Positions 1 to 6,670 of a DNA stretch of 11,013 nt are shown here, piece after piece; the stretch's first letter is position 1, and each line of letters begins with the position of its first letter. The notes beneath the pieces are model-generated. The model saw only the letters and a program-made list of their open reading frames with translations. It ran no database searches and was not told the origin of the DNA. The stretch is from positions 1 through 11,013 of the forward strand of contig CANCGX010000032.1 of NCBI GenBank assembly GCA_947377725.1. Direction: 5' to 3'. Source of the DNA: Actinomycetota bacterium (lineage in GTDB: Bacteria > Actinomycetota > Actinomycetes > Nanopelagicales > Nanopelagicaceae). A program made the translations under genes and the position numbers.

Positions 1-713
1 AGAATGACTGCGTTGCACGGCCCAGCTACATTGATGCAGTTGGTGAGCGCAGCTTGGGAACCATCTTCATACGTAAATAGAATTGAATTAGATTCATCCA
101 CGCCTTCAAAAGTCAGATTTCCAACTCCAAGCACCTCATCAGGTAGACCAAGTACCCGCGCAGCAAAGGAGACTGTGTAAATTCCAAGGTCAAGTAATGC
201 ACCGCCACCATGGTGAAGATTCCATACGCGGGCATGACCGTCTTCTGGTAAATATTGGCTGTGATCTGCAATCACGTGATGTGGCGTACCAATTACTCCA
301 CTCTTTAATACGTCGAATACCGCATCCATGGAAGGTAGGAATCTGGTCCACATGGCTTCCATGACAAAAACATTTTTTGAGCGAGCGGCCGCTTGAATCT
401 CTTTAGCTTGTTGCGCATCCATTGTGAATGGCTTTTCAAGAAGTACATGCTTCCCCGCGTTAATTGCGAGAAGGGCATTCTCGTGGTGAAGATGATTCAG
501 TGTAGAAATGTAAATAATGTCAATGTTTGGATTGGCGACAAGCTCTGCATACGAACCATGCGCAGTAGGAATTCCATTTTTCGCTGCAAAAGCTTCCGCC
601 GAAGCGATATGTCTAGATCCAACAGCTTCAATGTGAAGGCCAGCAATTTTGAAATCCTCAGCTACAACTTGTGCGATGTAGCCAGTTCCCATGTATCCCC
701 AACGTAGTCCCAC
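1..713 (-). CDS. Gfo/Idh/MocA family oxidoreductase (3' end beyond the window)
   Basis: This is a NAD(P)-dependent sugar or diol dehydrogenase-like protein; about 237 codons are visible and the C-terminus lies beyond the left edge. The N-terminus reads GLRWGYMGTGYIA, the Rossmann G-x-G-x-x-A nucleotide site at residues 9-14. The family EKP motif is at 93-95 (Lys94 is the usual catalytic/cofactor lysine). MEAMWTRF at 118-125 and GGGALLDLGIYT at 169-180 (Asp175) resemble the dimeric dihydrodiol dehydrogenase / glucose-fructose oxidoreductase branch. The GTG at 713 is chosen because it just precedes the Rossmann strand and lies 3 bp after the phosphatase stop. A GAAGGG ribosome site sits 10 bases upstream (724-729), inside the phosphatase gene, which implies co-transcription. 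An ATG at 692 would cut into the first beta strand. The substrate cannot be told from sequence. Confidence 0.9.
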   Translation of the reverse strand, partial: MGLRWGYMGTGYIAQVVAEDFKIAGLHIEAVGSRHIASAEAFAAKNGIPTAHGSYAELVANPNIDIIYISTLNHLHHENALLAINAGKHVLLEKPFTMDAQQAKEIQAAARSKNVFVMEAMWTRFLPSMDAVFDVLKSGVIGTPHHVIADHSQYLPEDGHARVWNLHHGGGALLDLGIYTVSFAARVLGLPDEVLGVGNLTFEGVDESNSILFTYEDGSQAALTNCINVAGPCNAVI

Positions 714-716
714 GTC

Positions 717-1268
717 TTACCGACCCTTCGTGAAATAAGTGATCAAGCCATCGATAGCTTGTTCAATCTGCGCAAAAACTTCTTCGAATGCTTCGACTCC
801 AGAACCCCACGGATCTGGAACGGCTAATTCTCCGGCGTTTCTACCGAGAGGATCAATCCCGATTAATTCGGGATCGAACTCTCGCAACATGAACACCTTG
901 GCTTTCTCAGCCGAGTTGGTTGTTGAGGCGAGAATCATCGCACGATTTGTTTGATCAGCAACGAGTATGAGATCGGTATCGAGAAAAGATTGGGTGCTAA
1001 ATGGTTGGGAGCGATGACGGTATTCAAAGCCATGTTTCTCCCAAACTTCCTGGGAGAGAGGATTTGGTCCTTCGCCTTTATGGAAAGCCGATGTTCCAGA
1101 GGAGGTCACAACAAAATTCGGGGAGGCAATCTCAAGTGATTTTCCGCGAAGAATTGCTGCGGCCATTGGAGAGCGGCAAATATTTCCGTGGCAGACCATT
1201 TCGACGCGAATCGTCTCAAAGCCGCGTATCGATTTCAGATAAGGATTTTCATCGATAGGGCTGTGCAC
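717..1268 (-). CDS. Low-molecular-weight protein tyrosine phosphatase
   Basis: This 183-aa cytoplasmic phosphatase acts on phosphotyrosine; relatives include arsenate reductases. The P-loop CHGNICRSP gives the C-x5-R signature (nucleophile Cys26, Arg32, with the usual second Cys31). The general-acid loop is DPW at 152-154, where most family members have DPY or DPF. The full domain is present. The GTG start leaves about 20 extra residues before the first beta strand. It is supported by a TANNNT box (TACTGT, 1275-1280) exactly six bases upstream; the ATG at codon 24 would remove the strand entering the P-loop. Only 22 bp separate it from the monooxygenase upstream, so it may be read both from its own leaderless promoter and by readthrough. 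Bacterial relatives often dephosphorylate tyrosine kinases of capsule export, but no kinase or capsule gene is nearby, so the target is unknown. Confidence 0.92.
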   Translation of the reverse strand: MHSPIDENPYLKSIRGFETIRVEMVCHGNICRSPMAAAILRGKSLEIASPNFVVTSSGTSAFHKGEGPNPLSQEVWEKHGFEYRHRSQPFSTQSFLDTDLILVADQTNRAMILASTTNSAEKAKVFMLREFDPELIGIDPLGRNAGELAVPDPWGSGVEAFEEVFAQIEQAIDGLITYFTKGR

Positions 1269-1274
1269 CCTTAA

Positions 1275-1280
1275 ACAGTA
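1275..1280 (-). promoter_or_regulatory. -10 box of the phosphatase gene (leaderless)
   Basis: TACTGT fits TANNNT and lies exactly six bases before the GTG at 1268, so transcription would start at the first base of the start codon. It sits in the 22-bp gap after the monooxygenase gene. No clear -35 box is seen. Confidence 0.55.
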
Positions 1281-1290
1281 ACAGCGGTGA

Positions 1291-2439
1291 TTATCGAGTG
1301 GCTACTGAAACTCCCATGACCCCAAGACACATCTCATCCGAGGAGCCTTCCCCCCAGGTGACGTACTTTGCCGGCTGCTTCTTCAATTCGGGAATCAACT
1401 GGCGAAGCTTTGGATTGAAGGTACAAACGACTCGGACAGTGTCCCCAACTTTGAGTTGTATCTGCTTCTTCAAAACAGTGGCAGATTGATCATCAAAATT
1501 GTAATTAGGTTTGTCCAAAATAATGGTCTCGCGAGGAGTTCCCGGGTTGGCAATTAACTTGAGTGAAGTCCCAAGCAAGTGCATATGCGGGGCTGCCTGA
1601 ATCACGGTCTCGTTCACCGTTATTTTCTTATCGCAGGTTGACGTTAATGAAGATTTTGGATTGGTGGCACTTTGTCCGCAGAGAAGATTAAGTCCTGCAG
1701 ATTCGAAAGCGCTTTGCGAGGAAGTTCTTCCGGCCAAGTCAGCAAGTGAAGCTTTACGTGAACAGAGCGGTCCAGTTATTCCTGCTGGACAGGCAAGCTC
1801 TACGGGAGCTGCGACCAAATCAGAATTCAAAATTTTGAGAGAAGAACCTTTAGCGGGAATTGCATTCAAGATGACTTTTGATTGATCTTTCAAACCCAGT
1901 GCTTCGCCGGCTTTGAGTAAGTTGTAATGAACTTGTAGAACAATTTGGCTTCCCTTTGTAAAAGATGTGGCGAATCCTTTTGGCATTACATCTTTTCCTC
2001 GTCCTGGTGCCCATGATGAGAGCCATGGAGAGGTTAGGAATGACCCAAGGTTTCCACCAAGTCCTGACCCGCCAAAACATGTCCACCCATCTCCACCAGC
2101 ATTGAGTGATTGTGCTTGTGGCACATCAGCAGCACTTACTTGGAAAAGAATTGCGTGGTGAACTATTAAAGGATTTTGCGGAACAAATTGAGATGAAACA
2201 ATAAGTGAATCTTCTTTCACTTTTGGATCAATAAGAAAACAGCGGTAATCGTCGGTTCCACCATTTTGACCTTTAGGGGTGTGAGGCGCGGTCATTGTTG
2301 CTGTGTATGTCTTTGTAGCCATCTTTGCATCTGAGGCTGCACTCGAGGCTGCGCGCGAAGGGCTCGCAATGCCGGAGGTCACAGTTATAACCAATAGTGA
2401 AGTAACTAACATTCTTCGAAAATTAAGTTGAGCGCGCAT
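1291..2439 (-). CDS. Secreted copper type II monooxygenase (PHM/DBM-like)
   Basis: This 382-aa exported protein of the peptidylglycine alpha-hydroxylating / dopamine beta-monooxygenase superfamily would hydroxylate a C-H bond with O2, two copper ions and a reductant such as ascorbate. It has a signal peptide (basic start, hydrophobic 11-24, likely cleavage near SRA-A at about 30). All copper ligands of the family can be placed. His94-His95 in VHHAILF and His171 in LQVHYN would form the CuH site. His285 and His287 in PHMHLLG, plus Met370 in SDEMC, would form the CuM site. Eight cysteines (67, 121, 217, 226, 254, 269, 339, 371) could make four disulfides, as expected outside the cell. The length fits a two-domain catalytic core. 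The substrate is unknown. The gene is divergent from the hydrolase-ABC fusion and starts a minus-strand run with the phosphatase. Confidence 0.85.
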   Translation of the reverse strand: MRAQLNFRRMLVTSLLVITVTSGIASPSRAASSAASDAKMATKTYTATMTAPHTPKGQNGGTDDYRCFLIDPKVKEDSLIVSSQFVPQNPLIVHHAILFQVSAADVPQAQSLNAGGDGWTCFGGSGLGGNLGSFLTSPWLSSWAPGRGKDVMPKGFATSFTKGSQIVLQVHYNLLKAGEALGLKDQSKVILNAIPAKGSSLKILNSDLVAAPVELACPAGITGPLCSRKASLADLAGRTSSQSAFESAGLNLLCGQSATNPKSSLTSTCDKKITVNETVIQAAPHMHLLGTSLKLIANPGTPRETIILDKPNYNFDDQSATVLKKQIQLKVGDTVRVVCTFNPKLRQLIPELKKQPAKYVTWGEGSSDEMCLGVMGVSVATR

Positions 2440-2445
2440 GCCAAT

Positions 2446-2451
2446 AGGTTA
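2446..2451 (-). promoter_or_regulatory. -10 box of the copper monooxygenase gene (leaderless)
   Basis: TAACCT fits TANNNT and ends exactly six bases before the ATG at 2439. No Shine-Dalgarno-like purine run precedes the ATG (the bases are ATTGGC). The -35 region is not convincing. Confidence 0.6.
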
Positions 2452-2464
2452 GCGCGAAATTCCT

Positions 2465-2494
2465 TGCTCTCAGTAACGAGCACTCCGGGCGCTC
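2465..2494. promoter_or_regulatory. Possible operator: alternating GCTC/GAGC half-sites between divergent promoters
   Basis: TGCTC (2465-2469) and GAGCA (2478-2482) form a 5-bp inverted repeat with an 8-bp spacer. A further GCTC at 2491-2494 pairs with GAGC 2478-2481. The first dyad is centred at about 2473.5, almost exactly midway between the two opposing -10 boxes (2446-2451 and 2498-2503). The repeats are short, so chance is possible. Confidence 0.25.
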
Positions 2495-2497
2495 TTA

Positions 2498-2503
2498 TAG
2501 AGT
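2498..2503 (+). promoter_or_regulatory. -10 box of the hydrolase-ABC operon (leaderless)
   Basis: TAGAGT fits TANNNT and is exactly six bases before the ATG at 2510. The intervening TTGGCA contains no ribosome site. It likely drives the fusion gene and, by co-transcription, the permease. Confidence 0.6.
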
Positions 2504-2509
2504 TGGCAA

Positions 2510-5029
2510 ATGAGATTTCGCTTAATTGCCGCTTTAGGATTGGTTTTTACGAGCCTAACGGGATTTACAAGTTCGCAAGCAGCTCCAAAAGATATTCGTC
2601 CAATCGAACTCACCATTCAAGGAGCGCCAGGACAACAAGGAGCAGTTGGCGTAAGCATTGATAGCTCTTTATATCTTCCGCTTTCTTCCAGCAAAACCCC
2701 AGCACCCGCGATTTTGTTGGCTCATGGATTTGGTGGAAGTAAGAATTCAGTCGCGACAGAAGCGCAATATTTAGCAAAGAATGGTTATGTAGTTCTTGCG
2801 TGGAGTGCTCGCGGTTTTGGCCAATCCACCGGTCAGATCACGATGAATTCACCGAAGAATGAGATTGCTGATATTCAAAATCTCATCACGTATTTATCGA
2901 CACGTAAAGAAGTGATTCAACAAGGTGCGCGTGATCCTCTCGTTGGAATAGCAGGTGCTTCATACGGAGGAGCAGCCGCTCTCTTGACTGCAGGATACGA
3001 CAAGAGAATTGACGCAGTCGTTGCGGACATCACGTGGAATAACTTAAAGAATTCACTTTTCCCACAATCTATTGAAGGATCAAATGTTGCGGGTCCATTC
3101 AAAAAAACCTGGGCCGGAAGTTTCTTCGCTATTGCAACGCTACCGAATGCCTATTTAGGGGAGTGCGGTAATTTCTCCAAGGAGTGGTGCGATGCTTTTG
3201 TTAATAGCCTCAACGCTGGAAAGCCAAGCGCTCAAGCAGAGCAGCTTCTCACTGCCTCATCTCCTTCCACAATAACTCAAAACATTGCCGCGCCAACCTT
3301 TTTGATGCAGGGTGAATCGGATTCCCTCTTCCAGCTTTCAGAGAGTTTGGCAACTGCATCACAAATTACTGCCGCGCATCCCACGACACCTCTCTCGCTT
3401 TATTGGCATGCAAGTGGTCACGACGGTGGATCAGATGAAAGCGCACTGACAAATCAAAAAACATTGCAATGGTTTGATATTTACCTAAAAAATAAAAGCG
3501 CAAAATTCCCTAATTTCCAAGTGGTAAATAGCAATGGAACCATCTCACTTCAAGATTCCACAGTAATTCCAAAGAACCTGCAAAGTAGCGTTCTGCCACT
3601 ATCTGCTAAAACAGAGCAGATTCAACTCGCCCCAAACATTGGACCTTTCACAGCGCCAATCGGTGGAATACCTGCAGCTCTCTCTTCACTTCCCGGACTT
3701 GGTGGAGCAATTTCACTCGCATCATCAGCTATCGCATCCCTTGGTGGCGGTGCATCCATCCCAGGTGGAGTTGTAAGTGCGGCCCTGCTTCCAGGACAAA
3801 GTGCAGTCTTTGATTCAGAACCACTGACAAAACCTCAGACAATTATTGGTGCTTCGAAAGTTAAGGTTCATATTTCTAGTAACCGTAAAGATGCGACTCT
3901 CTTCTTTTCTCTTGTAATTCACACACCCGAAGGCGGCGTCAAACAACCCAATGGATTAGTTGCGCCTATCTATATCGACAATATTCCTCAAAGTGGTACA
4001 GATGTTCTCATCAATCTGCCTGCGGTCGTAGTTGATGCTTCAATCGGGGACAAGATTGCCCTTGCCGTTTCATCTACGGACCAAGGTTTCCAGTTACCTA
4101 ATGATGGTCGTTTCTATTCTGTTCAAGTTACGTCACCTCTAACTATTCCTGTGACTCCGATTCAGGCAGAAATAACAAAATCTGATTTCATTACATGGCC
4201 CGTCGCCGCCATCGTCACGATCATTCTTGCCTTTGGTTTGGTTTATTGGCGCAGGCCTCGTCATAACGATGCACCACTTGAAGATAGTGATGCTCTTGTA
4301 TCTGTCACTAATCTTTCGAAGGTTTACAAAGATGGTTATAAGGCGGTCTCTGAACTTTCATTTAGCGTGAAAAGAGGCCAAGTTGTTGGTCTTCTTGGTC
4401 CAAACGGTGCTGGTAAGACCACGACACTTCGAATGATGATGGGTCTGATTTACCCAACCGATGGCGAAATCGCCATCGACAACAAACCTATTTATCCAGG
4501 ATCTCCAGCGCTTGCAAATCTTGGAAGCTTTGTTGAAGGACCAGGATTCCTTCCGCATCTTTCAGGCCGTGAGAATTTGAATCTCTATTGGAGATCCATC
4601 GGGCGAGAAGATGAACCGATGATTGAAGAAGCCCTTGAAATTGCAGGACTTGGAACTGCGCTCGATAAGAAAGTTCGCTCGTATTCCCAAGGCATGCGCC
4701 AACGTTTGGCAATTGCTCAAGCCATGCTTGGAATGCCAGATCTTTTGGTTCTTGATGAACCAACTAATGGTTTAGATCCACAGCAGATTGTGGCCATGCG
4801 CAAAGTTCTCAAGAAATACGCAAAGACAGGTCGAACAGTCATCATCTCTTCCCACTTGCTTTCAGAAGTTCAGCAAACATGCACACATGTTGTTTTGATG
4901 CACCGCGGTCGATTGATTGCCTTTGGAACGATGCGCAAGATTTTGACCCGCGCAAATAAGAAGGTGGAGTCCCTTGAAGATATCTTTATTGAACTTATCG
5001 GTGATGACCTCACAATTGGAAAGGAGTGA
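2510..5029 (+). CDS. Fusion: secreted S15-type hydrolase + membrane span + ABC ATPase
   Basis: This 839-aa single polypeptide spans the membrane. Residues 1-25 are a signal peptide (cleavage near SQA-AP). Residues 45-330 are an alpha/beta hydrolase of the CocE / X-Pro dipeptidyl-peptidase (S15) type: HGFGG oxyanion region at 72-76, nucleophile Ser151 in GASYGG, likely acid Asp271 and likely base His304 in ASGHDGG. Residues 376-430 are glycine- and alanine-rich. Residues 430-550 look like the beta-rich S15 C-terminal domain. Residues 561-580 are one membrane helix, followed by YWRRPR, which puts the rest inside. Residues 595-835 are a full ABC ATPase: Walker A GPNGAGKT at 630-637, signature YSQGM at 725-729, Walker B LLVLDE at 745-750, D-loop GLDP and H-loop His782. 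The signature and overall type resemble drug/antibiotic exporters (DrrA/BcrA-like). It is co-transcribed with the permease, its stop overlapping that gene's ribosome site. Substrate and coupling mechanism are unknown. Confidence 0.9.
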   Translation: MRFRLIAALGLVFTSLTGFTSSQAAPKDIRPIELTIQGAPGQQGAVGVSIDSSLYLPLSSSKTPAPAILLAHGFGGSKNSVATEAQYLAKNGYVVLAWSARGFGQSTGQITMNSPKNEIADIQNLITYLSTRKEVIQQGARDPLVGIAGASYGGAAALLTAGYDKRIDAVVADITWNNLKNSLFPQSIEGSNVAGPFKKTWAGSFFAIATLPNAYLGECGNFSKEWCDAFVNSLNAGKPSAQAEQLLTASSPSTITQNIAAPTFLMQGESDSLFQLSESLATASQITAAHPTTPLSLYWHASGHDGGSDESALTNQKTLQWFDIYLKNKSAKFPNFQVVNSNGTISLQDSTVIPKNLQSSVLPLSAKTEQIQLAPNIGPFTAPIGGIPAALSSLPGLGGAISLASSAIASLGGGASIPGGVVSAALLPGQSAVFDSEPLTKPQTIIGASKVKVHISSNRKDATLFFSLVIHTPEGGVKQPNGLVAPIYIDNIPQSGTDVLINLPAVVVDASIGDKIALAVSSTDQGFQLPNDGRFYSVQVTSPLTIPVTPIQAEITKSDFITWPVAAIVTIILAFGLVYWRRPRHNDAPLEDSDALVSVTNLSKVYKDGYKAVSELSFSVKRGQVVGLLGPNGAGKTTTLRMMMGLIYPTDGEIAIDNKPIYPGSPALANLGSFVEGPGFLPHLSGRENLNLYWRSIGREDEPMIEEALEIAGLGTALDKKVRSYSQGMRQRLAIAQAMLGMPDLLVLDEPTNGLDPQQIVAMRKVLKKYAKTGRTVIISSHLLSEVQQTCTHVVLMHRGRLIAFGTMRKILTRANKKVESLEDIFIELIGDDLTIGKE
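5021..5026 (+). promoter_or_regulatory. Ribosome binding site deciding the permease start
   Basis: AAGGAG lies five bases before the ATG at 5032. A GTG at 5026 would overlap the site itself and so is not a credible start. Confidence 0.75.
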
Positions 5030-5031
5030 TC

Positions 5032-5880
5032 ATGAGCTATAACGCCCAAAAGACGCTTCCGTATCGCGTGGAGTTGTATCGCCAGATAAAGCGTAAGCGC
5101 ACACTTTTTGCGTACGCATTTGTTCTCTCGCTACCTGTGATTGTGGCATCTGCCGTTAAGTTCGGTCCTTCTGGACATAGCGGTGGACCAACTCGTCTGG
5201 GTTCTGGCACAGCTGATCTCATCGGACTTGCAACGCAGGGCGCAGCGAATTTCACGATCACGATGTTCTACTTTGCAACACCATTCCTGCTTATTGCAGT
5301 CGTCTCGCTCTTCAATGGTGACACGGTTGCTTCTGAAGCCTCGTGGTCCACGCTCCGCTATTTGCTTGCTGCTCCAGTTCCACGCACGCGGTTGCTCATT
5401 CAAAAGCTAAAAGTAAGCCTCACGCTCTCGGCAATTGCGATGATTATGTTGCCAATTGCATCATGGTTTATCGGCTTGATTGCTTTTGGAAGCAAACCTT
5501 TGCAGACTCCTCTCGGAGCAACTCTTGCGAATAACGTGGCTATCAACCGCCTCTTTGTTATAACTGCGTACGTTTCAATTTCGCTTCTCTTTACCGCTGG
5601 CCTTGCTTTCTATATCAGTGTTACAACGGATGTTCCTCTTGGAGCTGTTGGTGGAGCTATCGGCGTTGTAATTCTGCTCAATATCTTGGATGCAATCTCT
5701 GGCTTGGGAAGTATCCGCGTTTGGTTGCCTGTGCACTATTCATTCTCATGGTTCGACGCGCTATCAAGTTCGATTCAATGGGGATCTATGGTTCGAGGTG
5801 CCTCCTACAGCATCATGACTTTCGCTTTCTTTATTGCTTTCGCAATAATTAAGTTCGGAAAGAAAGACGTTACTTCCTAA
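5032..5880 (+). CDS. ABC-2 type transporter permease
   Basis: This 282-aa polytopic membrane protein should pair with the ABC ATPase domain of the preceding fusion protein. About six hydrophobic segments are visible (roughly 24-42, 75-97, 125-150, 170-192, 198-220 and 250-275). A cytoplasmic stretch at about 99-130, NGDTVASEASWSTLRYLL and then APVPRTRLL, matches the pattern of ABC-2 permeases in which an E-x5-TLR helix contacts the ATPase. The start is ATG 5032, behind an AAGGAG ribosome site. The preceding stop TGA (5027-5029) lies between the two, so translation is probably coupled. ABC-2 systems usually export; the cargo here is unknown, but a partner carrying an extracellular hydrolase suggests a cell-surface or exported peptide, ester or lipid-like substrate (inference). 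Confidence 0.9.
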   Translation: MSYNAQKTLPYRVELYRQIKRKRTLFAYAFVLSLPVIVASAVKFGPSGHSGGPTRLGSGTADLIGLATQGAANFTITMFYFATPFLLIAVVSLFNGDTVASEASWSTLRYLLAAPVPRTRLLIQKLKVSLTLSAIAMIMLPIASWFIGLIAFGSKPLQTPLGATLANNVAINRLFVITAYVSISLLFTAGLAFYISVTTDVPLGAVGGAIGVVILLNILDAISGLGSIRVWLPVHYSFSWFDALSSSIQWGSMVRGASYSIMTFAFFIAFAIIKFGKKDVTS

Positions 5881-5901
5881 AGTTCTTACTAAGGCTGGTG
5901 T

Positions 5902-5929
5902 CTAGAGAAGTATGCCTAGGGAAGTATGT
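5902..5929. repeat. 14-bp imperfect tandem duplication over a stop codon
   Basis: CTAGAGAAGTATGC (5902-5915) is followed directly by CTAGGGAAGTATGT (5916-5929), with 12 of 14 bases identical. On the minus strand each copy carries TAG, and the copy at 5916-5929 holds the last codons and stop of the membrane-protein gene. It looks like a local slippage duplication in the 35-bp gap between two converging genes. Confidence 0.6.
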
Positions 5930-6590
5930 TTACCGCTCTTGCAACAACGAGGCCGACAAGAATGAGCGATGTGACGGATTGAATCGACATTAACGCTTTT
6001 GCCCATTTTGTTAAAGGCATTGCATCTGTAGGAGAAAATGCCGAAGCGTTTGTAACCGAGACATACAAATAATCTGAATAACTTGCATACCAACCTGGAG
6101 CTGCATATGTTGGGTCAGTCATTTGAGGGAAGAGAAAATCAGGAGTTGAGTCTGTTCCTGTTGCGCGCACGGCTGGGCCGCCGCGATCAAAGTCCCAGTA
6201 CCACAGCGAGAAGATGACAATATTTGAAAGCCAGATAGCAAATCCAGACCAGAGCAACCGTTGAGGCGAAGTAATTGAACCATCGACGATTTTCTCAACA
6301 AGGAGAATTGCCGACGCTGAATTGCTGAGCATCATGAATGCATTGAGAACCAACGTCAAAGTTCGTTGAGGTACGTGTGGCAAGCCAAGCTTCTTCGGTG
6401 CAATGAGGACAATTGAAGCAAGCAATACGGCTTCTACGAAACAAAAGACCTTGTGATGGGGGATGGCAAGTGACTTTGGAATAAAAAATTGCAATCCGAT
6501 GACCATCAATACGACAAGAAGGACTGGACCGCGATTTTCCTGTTTATGAACGCGCAGCCAATGGGGTTCCTGGAAATTCTCAAAACTCAT
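5916..6590 (-). CDS. Actinobacterial membrane protein, DUF1345-like, with degenerate pore motif
   Basis: This 224-aa integral membrane protein has about six hydrophobic segments (roughly 23-40, 48-66, 78-99, 113-132, 172-186 and 198-217). The motif YWDFDRGGP at 131-139 precedes a hydrophilic loop. The C-terminus, YLYVSVTNASAFSPTD and then helix WAKALMSIQSVTSL to the end, is laid out like the pore helix, filter and last helix of two-TM potassium channels. NASAFSPTD stands where TxGYGD would be, so it is probably not a classical K+ channel. I recall similar proteins annotated DUF1345 or hypothetical in actinobacteria; the function is unknown. The ATG start is supported by a TANNNT box six bases upstream. 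It is divergent from the secreted protein at 6671 and shares a promoter element with it. Confidence 0.75.
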   Translation of the reverse strand: MSFENFQEPHWLRVHKQENRGPVLLVVLMVIGLQFFIPKSLAIPHHKVFCFVEAVLLASIVLIAPKKLGLPHVPQRTLTLVLNAFMMLSNSASAILLVEKIVDGSITSPQRLLWSGFAIWLSNIVIFSLWYWDFDRGGPAVRATGTDSTPDFLFPQMTDPTYAAPGWYASYSDYLYVSVTNASAFSPTDAMPLTKWAKALMSIQSVTSLILVGLVVARAVNILP

Positions 6591-6596
6591 GTGACG

Positions 6597-6608
6597 AATC
6601 TACCCCTC
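6597..6608 (-). promoter_or_regulatory. Promoter of the DUF1345-like gene: GAGGGG plus TAGATT
   Basis: On the minus strand the sequence is GAGGGG followed by the -10 box TAGATT (6597-6602), six bases, then ATG at 6590. The same G-rich block precedes the -10 box of the divergent gene at 6671. Confidence 0.6.
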
Positions 6609-6651
6609 AAGTGAGGCGGAGCACTCGATTTTTCTTAAAGTTGCATGATGC

Positions 6652-6664
6652 GAGGGGGTAAATT
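6652..6664 (+). promoter_or_regulatory. Promoter of the secreted-protein gene: GAGGGGG plus TAAATT
   Basis: GAGGGGG is followed directly by the -10 box TAAATT (6659-6664), six bases, then ATG at 6671. It mirrors the element of the divergent gene at 6590. No ribosome site lies between the -10 box and the start, which fits a leaderless message. Confidence 0.6.
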
Positions 6665-6670
6665 GTTTCC

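Noticed and set aside
393..707. 104-aa open frame on the plus strand
   Set aside because: It is antisense to the well-supported oxidoreductase, has no family resemblance and no promoter of the type used here.
4459..4478. 9-bp inverted repeat CGATGGCGA-AA-TCGCCATCG
   Set aside because: It sits inside the ABC ATPase domain, coding for a common DGEIAI stretch; one such repeat is not surprising in 11 kb.
5026..5031. GTG at 5026 as the permease start
   Set aside because: It overlaps the AAGGAG ribosome site, which is correctly spaced for the ATG at 5032.
5889..5919. CTAAGGC...GCCTAG hairpin as a bidirectional terminator
   Set aside because: The stem is short with a bulge, the loop is long, and no T-run follows on either strand.
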